Shown here piece after piece: positions 39,990-52,653 of a DNA stretch of 64,000 nucleotides. This DNA comes from Opisthocomus hoazin. Lineage: Eukaryota > Chordata > Aves > Opisthocomiformes > Opisthocomidae. A program made the translations under genes and the position numbers. The stretch is from positions 4,838,992 to 4,902,991 of the forward strand of contig NC_134441.1 of NCBI RefSeq assembly GCF_030867145.1. Direction: 5' to 3'. Each line of letters opens with the position of its first letter. Positions within the stretch are counted from its first letter, which is position 1. The notes under the pieces are model-generated. The model did not search any database. It had not been told where the DNA came from and saw nothing but the letters and a program-made list of their open reading frames with translations.

Positions 39990-40012
39990 ATTCTGTGATT
40001 CTGTGATTCTGT
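39990..40012 (+). repeat. (ATTCTGTG)n CR1 terminal microsatellite
   Basis: There are 2.9 copies of the 8-bp unit that ends CR1 elements. It serves as the template end recognised during retrotransposition. Confidence 0.95.
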
Positions 40013-43000
40013 TGCATGTGCCACTGCAATTGCCTAAGAATTTCCCTGCCTTACCACAAGCTGGGAAAACCGTCTTTCCTCTCTCTGGCTGTTGCCTCAC
40101 CTATTGCTGATCCCTGCATCTGACCCTGTCATTCCCATTTTTGAAGGTGCAGGCTCAGTGTCAAGAGGTGGCAGTGAATAACCGCATTTCCAGAATATTT
40201 CTTGAACATTAAGAATCAAACCAAATCCTAAAATGCTTCATTGGGTTGGAATTGTTCTGGTAGGGCACAAGAACTGAAAGAGCAAGTTGTCTACAGAGAA
40301 ATCATTAACCAACTTCCCTTCGGGATACGATCATTGCTGGAGTGGTTGACAGCTTTTCTTGGCTTTGAGCACTCAAAGATGAAACACAATATTTCAGAAC
40401 CACCAAAGATCAGAAGAAAACCTTTTGATAAATGAGTAAAGTCCATTCAAATGCTGAAACAAAGCTCATTTATTTCCACGGTCCTTTTTATTTCTGCTTA
40501 TCCTATGCCTCTCTTTTCCTTTATGGTTTTGTCCTCAGCAACCTCAACTAATGTAAACCAGCCCTGGTGAATTTCTGCCAGTCGAGATTTGTTGCCAGTG
40601 GGGTTTAGTCCACGAAAACAGATGGTTTGAAAGCCACATTGTGCCACCATGCCCACAGCCAATAGTACAAATATTTAGTCAATTACAAGGGGATTTTCCA
40701 AAGGCACAAATGGAAATTAGGCACACAACTCCCATTGCCTTCCAGAGGGAGTGGAGAGCCTCACTGCCTTCAAAATCTCTCCTTACTAATTCAGTCTTTA
40801 TAAAATAAATGCATGTGAAAGGTAGCAGCCTGCTCTGAAATCAGACATTTTTCAGCTATTCCCAGGATTATAATCATGGATAGAAGCAATAGGAATCTTT
40901 CTGAAATGTTCAGTATTTAAGCTAAAACTTCCAGCAAAACTGCTTATCTCATTAAGTTGCGTCAATGTCCCGTGATATTTTGAAGCCCTAGCAATAGATT
41001 GTGCGGATTGATTACGGCCGAGGCTTGAGGTATGCTTCTTCCAGACACTGTCATTAAGAGAACTTACCCATCTAACCACAAAAAGGCATCATTAAATATT
41101 AACATTTCCTCTGAACACCTCTGTAAGAATATGACAGCTACTGGCTTACTACCACTAAAGTCTGTATGGAACTGGGACTGAGCAGGAAACAGCTATTGAT
41201 TTGTGGACTGGAAAGTATTTAAAATTTTGTCAGCATTTTCGCAAAAGGACCCAAAATGGACAACAGCAATCTTTACTATTGTAACATGGCTTAAAATGGA
41301 GACCTTCCAAATCAGGGAGCTCTGGTCAAAAAGCTAAGAAGAATGGGTGAAGATTACTGTCCATGTCCTGTCACTGGGATCTCTTGACTGCTCTCTGTCT
41401 CTCCAGATAAGATCTTTCCATTGCAAGCATGCCAGAGCTGTGATCCACATGGCTTCACACACCTTCTAAGCACTATGTTAATAAATAATGATGACAACAA
41501 TAATAGTAAGGGTCATAAAGCACATCACGCTCTATGAATGACTCATTTGACTTTGAGTGTCAGAGCTCTCTGGTTTCCTTTAATGCAGGACACAACAGCA
41601 CTAAAAATAAAAGTCAGCAGTAAACTCAATACGAGAAGTATCCTAGACTCACAATAAACAAATACTATTTGGCTTAATATGCTGCTATTGTATCAAAGAT
41701 GCAGTCCAACTTCACCTTCCCTTTCAGCTGCTATAGAATTGCTCCTGTCCCTGCCATTTCATGGCAATTCCTGTAGCACTTCCCATTAAATGGACTGCCT
41801 CCTCATTTATTGGAATGGATATACTTTACAGAATATCCTGGTACATCATCTGCTATGTTGCACCCATAATATAAGATGATGGGCTCAGAGGAGACTTCCC
41901 TGGGCACTGAAACCAGCTTTCTGCACACACAGTCAGCGGTGTAATCGACACTTGGATCAGAACTGTGCTTAGAATATTCATCAGAAACGAGTGCACACAA
42001 GCACGTCCCACGAGCACTGAAATGTTTCCCGTATCCCTTATCAAGAGACTCAGGCCTCTTCACTGCAGAGATCTGAGCTCCACAAGTTGAAAGAAAACAG
42101 AGGGAGGGCACATCCAGGGTCCAGGTAAAGAAGAGATGCTCCATGAAAATGCCCAGATGAGTTCAGATGATGTTACTTACGCTGATGGTTCTGTGTATCA
42201 GCTTCACTGGATGAAAGCTCTCCCTGCTCATAGCACGAAAGCATCTTACCCATAAGCTTCATTAAGCAGCTTCACCTCACGGGCTCTGCGTTTGGTGATG
42301 GCTTTAGAGCCTATTTTAAACACACTGCAAGAGTCTGCACAGGTAGGCATTTAGAAAACAGCTCTGAATACACTGTTAATCATGTTTGCACACACACGAT
42401 GACTGACTTGCTGAACCCCAGGAGAGAGAAAGTGAAAGTATCATAAGTCCATCGATAAAGGTACATAGACTGTTATGCTTCACTCCGCAATAAAAATGCC
42501 AACCAGAGACAACAATACAGAACAGAATCCCTACACTGGAAAGCTAATGAACATTACGGTTAAGCTGGGCCATCGTGCCAGGCTGATACCATTTCCAACT
42601 GCAAAGAGGGGGAATAACCCTACTAAAGCAAACAGATTTCCAAGCAGTGCAACACTTTCAAGTGAAACAGATAGAACGAAAGCTTCCCAATATTCTCCAT
42701 ATTACTATTGCAGCATGTCATGTGCTATACAATATTATCAACATGCACAAAAGCAGCAATCTTTTCCAAAGGTCTCAAGCGAAGATCTTCGTGATGACCA
42801 GTGTTTCAAGGGACACACTGAACTGAGATTTGGCTCCTTGGCAGAAAGAAGAATGTGAAGGACAAATTGTTAAACAAAAATTTAATGGTGGAAATTTCAA
42901 AGCAAAAATCAAATCAAGTCAAACTCCACAATTTGGAAAGTAAGAAGAAGAAAAACATCACTTTTCTATCTTGTTTTTACAAAGGTTTCTCTTCTCTCCA

Positions 43001-43304
43001 CATGTGATGTCTGGGAGAACCAATGCTAACTGGTAAGATGCATTGGTGTTTCTGAATTTAAATGTTAAGCTAAGAAGTAAAAGCTTCAAGCAGAAATGCA
43101 CACTGGGCTGTCTCTGTACTGCTCAGTTCCTTCATTTTGCTGACACAGCTTGAAAACCTCACCAGGCCACAGTGCCCAGCAGGAGAGAGTTCAGTCACTT
43201 CTGAAGACGCCTTCAGCTAAGCACTTATACAAGGCACCGAAAATCATTTGTCATTTTTGAAAATCTCATCTCATTACATTTTGAACAGACAGGATAGACA
43301 AAGG

Positions 43305-43425
43305 AAGCATTATTAGCCTCACCGTCCACATGGGAAATGAGGCATAGAAATTCAAATAGCCCACCTGAAACCACAGCAGCAGCCTGTGACATGGAGCAAT
43401 AGTGAGACGCTGGTTCAGGCTCTTG
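43305..43425 (-). repeat. MIR-like SINE remnant
   Basis: The order GCATTATTAGCCTCACCGTC, ACATGGGAAATGAGGCATAG, CCACCTGAAACCACAGCAGC and GACGCTGGTTCAGGCTC follows the reverse-complement MIR (TATTATCCCCATTTTACAG, GGAAACTGAGGC, GGTCACACAGC, CCAGGATT). Ends are approximate. Confidence 0.6.
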
Positions 43426-45749
43426 TTTGTCTGTAGTCAGCCCTCCTCGGGGATCCTCCTAGCCACCACCACTGTTCTGTTCACTATGCCCTCATAGTTT
43501 TCAGCCCTTCTCTCTAGGCAGGAGCAGAAGCAGTCAAAAGCCAGGAATAACAGTAGTAGTAAGGAAGAAGCAACGCAAAAACCAGACCTCTTTGTGCTGC
43601 TCTGTAGAACCCATTAAGTCTGGGGGCATTGCAGTTGCTGCGAACATGAACCAACGTCCTCATGTTGCACTTATTTAATAAATCTAATCTTATTAAACTG
43701 CATTACAAGCTTTTATTTAATAAATCTCTGTGCCTCCCAGATCACCCAGAGAATTAACTCCTGAATGGACTGTGCCTTTCCTCCCCATAGCTTCCAGAAG
43801 GCACTCCTGACAAAACCATCACCCCTGCTGATGACATCGCTCCCAGGAACCACAGCAGGCTCAGAGCACTTCTCACGCGTTACAGGCCAAAGCCCAAGAT
43901 GCAGCTCATTGCTTTGCAGCTGCGACTGTCAGCAGGGGAAACCCCAGCAAGCAGCAACGGGTTCCCTTGAACTAGGGACAGAGCTGACAGCATGGAGGGT
44001 GCTCTGGTGAGGGGATGGGAGAGGCCCTTTGCATCTTGCTGCCATCTGTAGCATACTAATCAGAGGGCTGCCAGCTGCTGCTTTTGAAAGGAATAGTAAT
44101 GTGTCACCAGCACATGGAGCCCCCTCATCCTCCCCTGACAGGGTATCCCTGCACAGCCAGCGACATGTGCCAGTGTCACAGCCCACTTTCCCCGGGCAGG
44201 ATGAGGAGTGACACACAGGGCGATTGCTTCCCCCACCACTGAAGTGCATCCTCTCTTTTAAACAGTGAGCGAGGATGGGAGCATCTCAGATGCTGCTTTA
44301 ACATCCACATAAATTTGGTACTGGTGTTTCAAAAAACACAAGTTGCAAACCCTCCAATATGGAATGCAAATGTGGAAATATTTGTTTAAAACCATTCAAA
44401 GAAGCCTGTTGCAATTACGTGAAAATGCAGGGTATTACTAACTCTTCCAGAGAAGCAGTACCAAGAGGTCAGGCTCTGTGTTACACTCTGTGCAAAACAG
44501 CCTTTCCTGCCCCTTCTATGCTGGGATTTTGTTTCAGTGATCTGAGGTCAACATGCAACAATTTGTTAAACTTCAGTGAATCAAAAAAGAGAATTTCAGA
44601 CTGACCTGCCTTCCATCTGATATGAAACATCTCATTTGGGGGTTAAGCAGATTTTTTTAGGTTGAGTTGTACCTTTCGTAGTATCAAAGGAAATGTCTGC
44701 CTAAAAAGACATTCTGACTTCAAAACGAAGAACTGCAATTTTTCAAGAACCAGCATGAATATTTTTAACCCTTTAAAAAGAAAAAAAGAAAGAAATTTTC
44801 TCTCAAACATTTTGACAAAGTGTTCAAATCCATTTTAAGCATGGCTCACTAGGTAGGTTTGATATTCACTTCACACGTTTGGATAAATAATATTCACAAA
44901 GGTCTCACACTATAACCACTACAAATCTCTAGCATGGGCAATGCCCAGACCCAAGCCAGTTTAGCTGAGCTGACATCCGGATGAGACACAGAGTCAGGGA
45001 ATGCCCCAGGGATCCCAGCATTGCTAACACCACCCCACTGCAAGCGTAAGAACATTTCCAAACAACAAGCATGGCTTCAGTATCTAACTCTGGAAACAAC
45101 ACTCTAAGGAAGAAACACGTTCTTATTCAGCAGCTACAGCACTCATACTGATATGCAAAAGAAAATGGATCACACCTACATCTCCTGGCTGATCTGTGCA
45201 TCTCCTTGCAAACAACCAGCCCAGACTCAGAAACGTGTGATGACCTCAGCGGTATTGGTAAAGAAATCCTCCTGCTGAGATTTAAGCTACCATTCAGGTG
45301 TTTTGCAGGATTCAATGCTCTGTACTTTGAAGTCTGAGCCTCACAATATGGCAGAATTCTCCCTGGGTCCAGTAGTACCCAATGAGTTTTAAATCTGGAT
45401 CAGTTTTTCCAATCTTACAGAGGAAAACCAAAATCTCCCTCAAATTACTCAACATTTTCTTTCCCAAATAAAAGCCAACAAGTTAGCATCACAGTGGGAA
45501 ATCTGCACTGGCTGCTCCACAACTGCCTGTTTGCTTTGCTAATGTGTGCAAATGTAAGAGTTAGGCAGAGGACTTATCTAAAAGGCTTCTTTGGCTAGGT
45601 ACCAGTGAAATAAATACACATACTTGAGTGAGTCTTTACAAGCAGATCGGCCTACTTTAGCACGCTTACCGCTCTGTTCTGTACTGCATACCAAAACCTG
45701 TCAAGAGAAGCAGCTTTGTCAGTTGTCTGCTATACCAGAGGGGGAAAGA

Positions 45750-45860
45750 AAACTCAGGCTCCCCGCTTGGCTCTGCAGCTGACTTGCTTTGTGACCTCTG
45801 GCATGTCACTGCATTCACCTGTGCCTTTTAAAGGGCAATAACACTAATTATCTGCAACAA
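45750..45860 (+). repeat. MIR-like SINE remnant
   Basis: CTTGGCTCTGCAGCTGACTT, TTTGTGACCTCTGGCATGTC, ACCTGTGCCTTTTAAAGGGC and AATAACACTAATT match in order the MIR core (GGCTCTGCCACTTACTAGC, TGTGACCTTGGGCAAGT, CTCTGTGCCTCAG, GGGATAATAATAGT). Confidence 0.7.
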
Positions 45861-46661
45861 TGATAGATTCATTAATTCTTTAGTGAGTAGAAAATTATTT
45901 CAAATGTGGGGATTAAAGAACAAAAAACACAGAGTAACAAAATGAAATTATGTACAAAGTCTAACACCTTATACACTAATTAATCAGCATTTCAAAAATC
46001 AGGGTTGAGAAACATTAGTGTTAAGGTAAGCAGTTATTTTCTAATAAGAACGTGTGCACAACTTAGCACAAACAGTATACCCGTCATCTGAAAATCCATG
46101 AAAGTCCAGTCAGTTCAGAGAGGCAGGATTTTAAAGCACATCATTTTTCAAAGGATCTCTCTTTCAATTTGAGGTAGGACAGATTCTCTGAGCCTAAAAC
46201 ACATTCAAGCCCTAGAACTTTAACATGCAAAATTCAAGTTAAGGCAAATCTTGAAAAATGTTTCAATAGCGCCTTGGGCAGCGTAGGGGGCATAAACTTT
46301 TTGGTCACGCAGAAAAGATGTTCTAACTGCGGATAAATTGCAGGGTGCTGGGAGGAAACAGTTTCCACTATCTCTAGGAATAATAATTAAGTTGGAAAGC
46401 TGGGTTCGACTCCTGTATGAGAACACAAGGAACCCTGTCTCTCGAAACCTGTCTCCTCACTGGAGATAACGATTCAGTCTCTCTCCTGTGACTGTCTCCT
46501 CCATTGTCCTTTCGGTAGCTACCTGCATATCTATAGCCTCTAGCACTAGGTCATTTTCAAGGTCACATCATTTTGGTACTTTTCTAAACAAAAATTGTTC
46601 ATGTGCCAGCAACACTGAATTCCTGAACTCTTTCCCCAGTTCCAATGTTCATTCTTTTGAC

Positions 46662-46755
46662 TTGAGCAAGCCCACTTCCCTTCTGTGGGATCCATCTACA
46701 CATTTGTTAAATGGCAGCAATAATACTGACCTGCTGCTCACAGCTGGTTAAAGAA
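46662..46755 (+). repeat. MIR-like SINE remnant
   Basis: GAGCAAGCCCACTTCCCTTC, then TTGTTAAATGGCAGCAATAA, then TACTGACCTGCTGCTCACAG follow the MIR 3' half (GGGCAAGTCACTT, CTGTAAAATGGGGATAATAA, TACCTACCTCATAGGG). Confidence 0.6.
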
Positions 46756-48465
46756 TAGATTCACCCGTGCTTTATGCTGTTTTCCATGGTAGCAGTAAGT
46801 CCCAGAGGGAGAGTGTGCTGGCAGAAAGAAAAGAGCTGCATTGTGTCTGGAGAGGGGATGCCTGGATCATGATAAAGGAAGATAAAGTCAGCCTTCAGAG
46901 CCCAGCACTGGTCACTGCTCAACCCCACTGGCTCCTGTTCATCTCACAAAAACACCACTATGAACCGCCACCTCCCAAAAATGCCCAGCACTTCCCTCCT
47001 CCAAAGATGCAGACCTTTGCCTGTATAAATCTGTTTGCTCCAAGTTTCTCCTCTTCGTGTACAATGGACATATGGCGTGTTGCTGAATGCACAGAGACAA
47101 AAGGAAGAAAACACAGGCTCACAAAGGAACCCCCAGCTAAAAAGCACCATCCATTCACGGGTTAAAAATGAAAGCAAGCCTCGAGGATGTTTGAAACAGC
47201 AGGGTATCAGCTGGAGCCTGCATGGAGGCTTTTCCCATTGCCATTCATAACAAAATGAGGAGGCAGAAAGTTACTATAGCAATGGCAACAGAATGCAGAA
47301 TGGGTGCTCTTCAGAGGGCAGGAAGAGCTCTTACAGAAATGCAGAGGTCTGTTTCTCTTCATCCTTTGGGGCTGCCAAATACAGCTCGGCTCCAGTTTGC
47401 AAATGCACCCCCCTCTCTATATAACACTTATTGTAGATCACTGAATTTTAGCTTCAACAGCTTACACAACACTGAAATGAGGTCCAGCTGAAGACAAAAG
47501 GCAACCACCCACCCACTATTTTCCAGGTGCTGAAGCAGCCAAAAAGTAACCCACAGCTGCACAGTAAAAAGGCTGGGATCACTTTATATGACCAAAAGGA
47601 CTGGGCAGTAAAAACAGCTGTGTCTACAGACCCCTCTGCTGATGCCTTTGTTCAGACAGTTTATCACATAATTAGCTTCGGAACAGATTTGTCCACTTCC
47701 AGCACGTTAAAAGTTTTGCTGGTGGGTGGATGTGGCGTGACAAGGGTATTGCGAGGGACTCTGCAGCACAGATGTTCAGGATCAGATTCAGACCTTGCCA
47801 TAAGATTACCTGCAGAGCTGGACTCAGTGACTGACTTAACCCCTACAACAGGATTCGACACAACTAAGGCTTCAGCAGCACACGAGTCCTGGATGTGGCT
47901 CTTCTGAAATGAACATAATATTGTTGGTTCAGGTCTAGGGATGAAAGTTTCCCTATGTGCCGAAGCAAAACTACACTCACTTTTCAGGAAATCCAATCGT
48001 CCAGACACAAACGCAGCAGAGCACTGGGGAATACTGGACCAGAAGGAGTGACTGGGACAGAGACCGGCCCCCCGCAATTGCAAGCAACCCCACAACAGGC
48101 TCTGGTTCAGATGCATCCATACCAGATCCTGTCCCTACGCCACAGATCATTTTCTGAAAGACTAAAATGACAGCTTAAATATCGACCAGGAGAGATGCAG
48201 GGCATGTTGCAGGGCTATTAAGTGAAAAGAAAGAGACCATCAGCCAAAGAACATTACATTACCAATGTAAATTAAAGCAGCCATAATACCTGTTAACCCC
48301 CAGGTCTTTTAACAGATGATGGGAGCACAAAAGTGGCTTAAAACCAACCGTCACTTGTGTCTCCCTCCTGCTTATGCCCATGACAAACCGAGCAATTAAA
48401 ATCAGACCTGTAGGAATTTTCCCATTCAGTGAAGGCTTTGGGCTACACTCACACCCCCTACTACA

Positions 48466-48490
48466 ACAGTTGCAGTCCGAGTTCTGCTAC
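48466..48490 (+). repeat. Dispersed 25-nt repeat, copy 1
   Basis: The 17-mer ACAGTTGCAGTCCGAGT followed by TCTGCTAC recurs at 51869 with two mismatches across 25 nt. The family is unknown. Confidence 0.5.
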
Positions 48491-49274
48491 AGATTTACAG
48501 TGTAAAACAATAGCCGACTGCAGCCACTTTTACATAAAAACTTTTCCTCGCAATCTATATTTTCATTTCTTGGTTAGCAGTACCAGGCTCTTCAACCATT
48601 CGCAAGGCAGTGATCAAACCAGCCGTGAATATTCGTCCCCACGTGGTGCCTGCTTTAATTTAGTCAGCTGGATGACAGGCACTTCTGATTGCCTGTCCAA
48701 CAGCTTTGTTTGCCTAATAGATCTTACCTTGTCTTCTCTAATTTTTAGTGCTGACCAGTTCTCTGCACAAAATGGGGGTCTCCAGCAAGCACTTATTTCA
48801 AAAGAGGCCTCGTTGCCTTGGTTACCAATCATCAAGCCCAGGCCTTTGCAAGCTCTGCTGAGATCTACCTTCGCCTTGGTTTTGTTTTTTGTTCTACTGA
48901 GAGATTTTGGCTCTCAGTGCAGAAGTAAGCTGGACTTAAATGAATAAATTAAATAAAAAACCTGAGGGAAATGCCCTTGGATGGGCATCATTCATGAGGT
49001 CTTCTATAAATCACAAGGTCAGTGCTAAATAAAACCAGTAGCAGAAGACACACCACAGTATCAGTTTAGCCACAAAGAACATGCAAGTAGGTTTCACAGC
49101 AAAATCTGCTCCGCCTGCATCCTGAGGAGCTGGCACTCACTCTGCCATCAATTGGCAGCGAGACGTAACTCAAACTGGGGCATCACTGGTGCTGCGTGCA
49201 CTCCAAGTCCTCGGCAGTCCCTGCTGCACAAAGCCCAAATCTCTGTAGCCCAATGAGGGCAAGGGAGGAAAGAA

Positions 49275-49380
49275 CTCCCATCATACCCATTTTACAAAGG
49301 AAGAATGGAAGCTCAGAGGCAGAATTCGAAAGATGAGTCTGCAAAGTTTGCGAAGTGAAGGACAAAAGCAGGAAGCCACA
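49275..49380 (-). repeat. MIR-like SINE remnant
   Basis: CATCATACCCATTTTACAAA, then GGAAGAATGGAAGCTCAGAG, then GCAGAATTCGAA, follow the reverse-complement MIR core (ATTATCCCCATTTTACAGA, GGAAACTGAGGCTCAGAG). Confidence 0.55.
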
Positions 49381-51868
49381 AGGCTGTAACCGCCACTTAG
49401 AGATCCTTAGCAGGGGCACGCACTCGGTCGCTTCATACAGCCTGTAGCCCTCACCTGAGCCCGTTCTGAAAGCACATCTGCTCAGTCCTCACCCAGCAGC
49501 CTCCCCTGTGAGCAGCCCCCTCTTACTCAGCAGGTAACTGCTGACTTTAGGCCCATGCATTATTTCAACCTACTCAAAAAAGCACGCAAGTCAGATCTGA
49601 AGGCTACACACAGGTCCTGGGCAAGGGGTGGGGGTGTGTGTTTGGCATATGGACTCAAACCAGCCTGTATTAAGAGTGCTGAACACTCATCAACACAGCA
49701 CAGACCAAAATTTACAGAGATTAATCAGTGGTTGCTTTTGATAAACAGATACGTTGAGAAACACTTTGATGTGTCAGTGGATAAATCTAAACAAGAAAAT
49801 GAAGCCAAATCCAAGTAAAACACCGCTTACGCTTCTGTTAACTATTCTCCTGTTCCTAGAAGCTAGCTATTTTCTGTATCCACTATTCCATGGTTAAAAA
49901 TAACATCTGATTTTATGTTTTAGCACTGGCTGGGAGAATTGATTCAGAGCCCACTAAAATGTTAATACGTACCAAGGAAGGTCTCTGCATTTTTCTGCAT
50001 AGAGAGATAGTTAGATACAGTTAATCCCATTTTTGGACAGTACAGGCCACATTCTCAGCACTGTAAATCAATGTGACTCCATTAAACAACCATTCCTTTC
50101 TAAGTTTATGGTATTTCAAATTGTCATGTCAAATGCAAATTATATAAGAACACGAAATAAGTAAGATATCACGCAGCTCTCATGCTCCAACTATATTGAA
50201 TTGAAAAGGCCACCTCTCTTTACCACCTCTTTCAGCATTGCAAGCTTAATTAGATCTTCCAGACAGAAACAATCCACCCTGCACCCAGGAGTGCCAGACA
50301 GGGAAGAGAAAAAGGACAAGGAATTTTAATTGCACTGTAATCCTTTCAGCTAGGTTTCTTGCAAACACTGCATTTCAGGGAGCTAACAGACTAGAACCAA
50401 AAGCAAAATTCACTATGAACCTTTTAAAAGAAAACACTTGAAAATGAATGTGATCTGCAAGACTCATAGACTGTATTAGTCTCCAGTTAGCCATGCTGCA
50501 GTTTAATGTACGGAAGTAATGTAAATTAAACCATTTGTCACTCCCAACTGAATGGAAAAAAGGAAACAGCCAATTTGTCAGCTGACTTCGCCTTCATCGA
50601 AATTGCTGTATCCATCTTTCCTGTGTCTCTGTACCTCACCACCACAGGCCACAGTCCAAGCTGTCAGCAGTTCTCACACGATTCTTCAGATTGTTGCTAA
50701 GAAAATGTTTCATTCTACAGTTCATATATCCTGATGAGAGGCCTATAAATAGACACTCTTTTCTACCCTTGTTACTGTGCTGCATCCATCACCGTAACAG
50801 CAAAATTACCTTTCAGCACTGCATTAAGCCAATGGTTCTCCAACTACAAAGCACTAATATCTATGAGGCCGTGGTAAATGGTCCACTGAGCCATACTGCA
50901 CACTAAAACGAACTACATTTTCATTACGAGTTCCATTATGATAACAAAAGTGGTTCCAATCTCCACAAAAGATTCAAGGTTGACAACAGACTGCCAGCCC
51001 AATTACTGACAACACAGCCAAAGATTTGTCAAGAGGACTCAAGCTCCAGCTCCCATTTTGGCTTGTGGGCGATCAGGCAGTGCTCTGTTGTGCTCTGAAG
51101 TGAGCTGGGAGGATGCGTATTGGTGTGCCGTTCTTAGGGAGTTCTTTGAATGCAGTATTACCCGTTGCTCAGACCGTGTCAGAAGCACTAACCCGAATTC
51201 AGTTTGGCAGCACTTTATTCCAAGCCAGGTAAGGACTACGGACTCGTGCCCATTTGCTACGTTCACCCAAACAACAAATCTGCTCCTTTACATGGTGGAT
51301 CACATGTAAGGCTAGATCACTCAACTGCTGAGAGGCTCTTAACTTTTCCCACGCCCTCCTCACATATGCAGCTGCCTTGCTTTCACCACAGTTTCAAAGC
51401 AGTTTACAAGCAGCTTTTAGTTTTGACCATAGAGATGCCAAAGCAAAAGTCCCACCAACTTCCAAAGCCAGGGTCCTGACAGCAAAGGCCTTCTGCAAGA
51501 CATACAGTACTAGGTGGAGCAGTTTAGCTGTGCTGCTCTTCCAGGCTGCGGGATGTGCTGACTTCGGACTTCAAAGGGGTTTTGTGTATACGTGAGGGTG
51601 TTTAGCAACCCTTGTGAAAATCAAATTGCATGTGCTCATTGTGCTTGTCCCTGATTGCCCTAGTTAATGAGTTTTTAGTGCACTGAACCCTACTTAACAC
51701 ATTGCTTAATAAGAGTAATGAATCAATTATCCAAAAGGGCCCAGCTTATGATCATTCTTACGCATATACCACACTAGCCAGAGTCCTTTCTCCGACTCTC
51801 CTCAGCATCACAAATCACCCCTTTCCGATGACCAGCCCCTAGACACAACGAGGGACCTCTTCTCCAGG

Positions 51869-51893
51869 ACAGTTGCAGTCCGAGTGCTGCAAC
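51869..51893 (+). repeat. Dispersed 25-nt repeat, copy 2
   Basis: ACAGTTGCAGTCCGAGT followed by GCTGCAAC, the partner of the copy at 48466. Confidence 0.5.
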
Positions 51894-52635
51894 GTGGCTG
51901 CTGGCCACGCTTTGTTCCTGTTGTGTGGACAAACATTTGACCACGCTGCCAGTGGTCCCTTGCCACTCTGCTGTCAAGCAGGCACTACTGCTCAGGAGTC
52001 CCAGCCAGGACCATGCTGGAGAAAGCAGTTATACATCTACACTCTGTGATCAAGGCTAGATCTTCTTTACCAAAACTGAACTCTGCTGAGCTGTCCATGC
52101 TACTACGGGCCTGATATTAACATTTTCATTGCATTGCTTGTATTCCAGTTGTGAAGCACAAACTTATCGCACTGGGTGCTAGACAGTCCCTACTGTCACG
52201 CTGAGCCTGCTCGCAACTCCTCATCACCTAAAACTATAATTTGTTTCAATACATAAAATTGCCATTGCTGACAGAGCTCCAGAAGTTTTTGGTGTTTCTA
52301 CACGGCACTTTCTTCAGAAAATCTCCTACTGCTATGCTGACTTTGATGGATGTCAAGTTTCTCCTAGTTTAGCCTGTTGAAACATCCAACGTTCTTGTAC
52401 GTTCCCTCTTTAAACTTAAGTTGCCACTCTCTCCCCCCCATGGCACCACATTAGTAAAACACTTGGAAATCATCCTGAAAGAGGAACTACTCTAAATGGC
52501 CACACTTCACTATTTACTCGTCACAGCTGAGAAAAAGAAATGTCTTCCTTATCTTAGAACTAACAAAATGAACTAGTGCTCCTGCAGGAGAAAAAAAGGA
52601 TTTCCTCCACCTTAATGACAAATGTTGTATCACTT

Positions 52636-52653
52636 GGGGGGGGGGGGGGGGGG
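52636..52653 (+). repeat. G18 homopolymer
   Basis: Eighteen consecutive G residues in intergenic sequence, able to form a G-quadruplex. Its length is likely uncertain in any assembly. Confidence 0.95.

Larger units (their letters stand above)
39223..40012 (+). mobile_element. 5'-truncated CR1 LINE
   Basis: About 790 bp cover the end of the CR1 ORF2 and its short 3' UTR. It starts abruptly near AAAAGGTTCAACAAAGGCAA, without the endonuclease or catalytic reverse-transcriptase core, which is the normal 5' truncation of CR1. The 3' end shows the diagnostic GGTCCCTTCCAACCCC block and almost three copies of the octamer ATTCTGTG (39990-40012). There is no poly-A tail and I see no target-site duplication, as expected for CR1. 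The reading frame is broken by at least two frameshifts and stops, so the copy is dead. It is well enough preserved to be a moderately young avian subfamily. Confidence 0.95.

Noticed and set aside
48429..48947. 172-codon plus-strand open frame
   Set aside because: Low-complexity mixed composition, no recognisable family, no bordering exon signals, and AT-rich intergenic surroundings.
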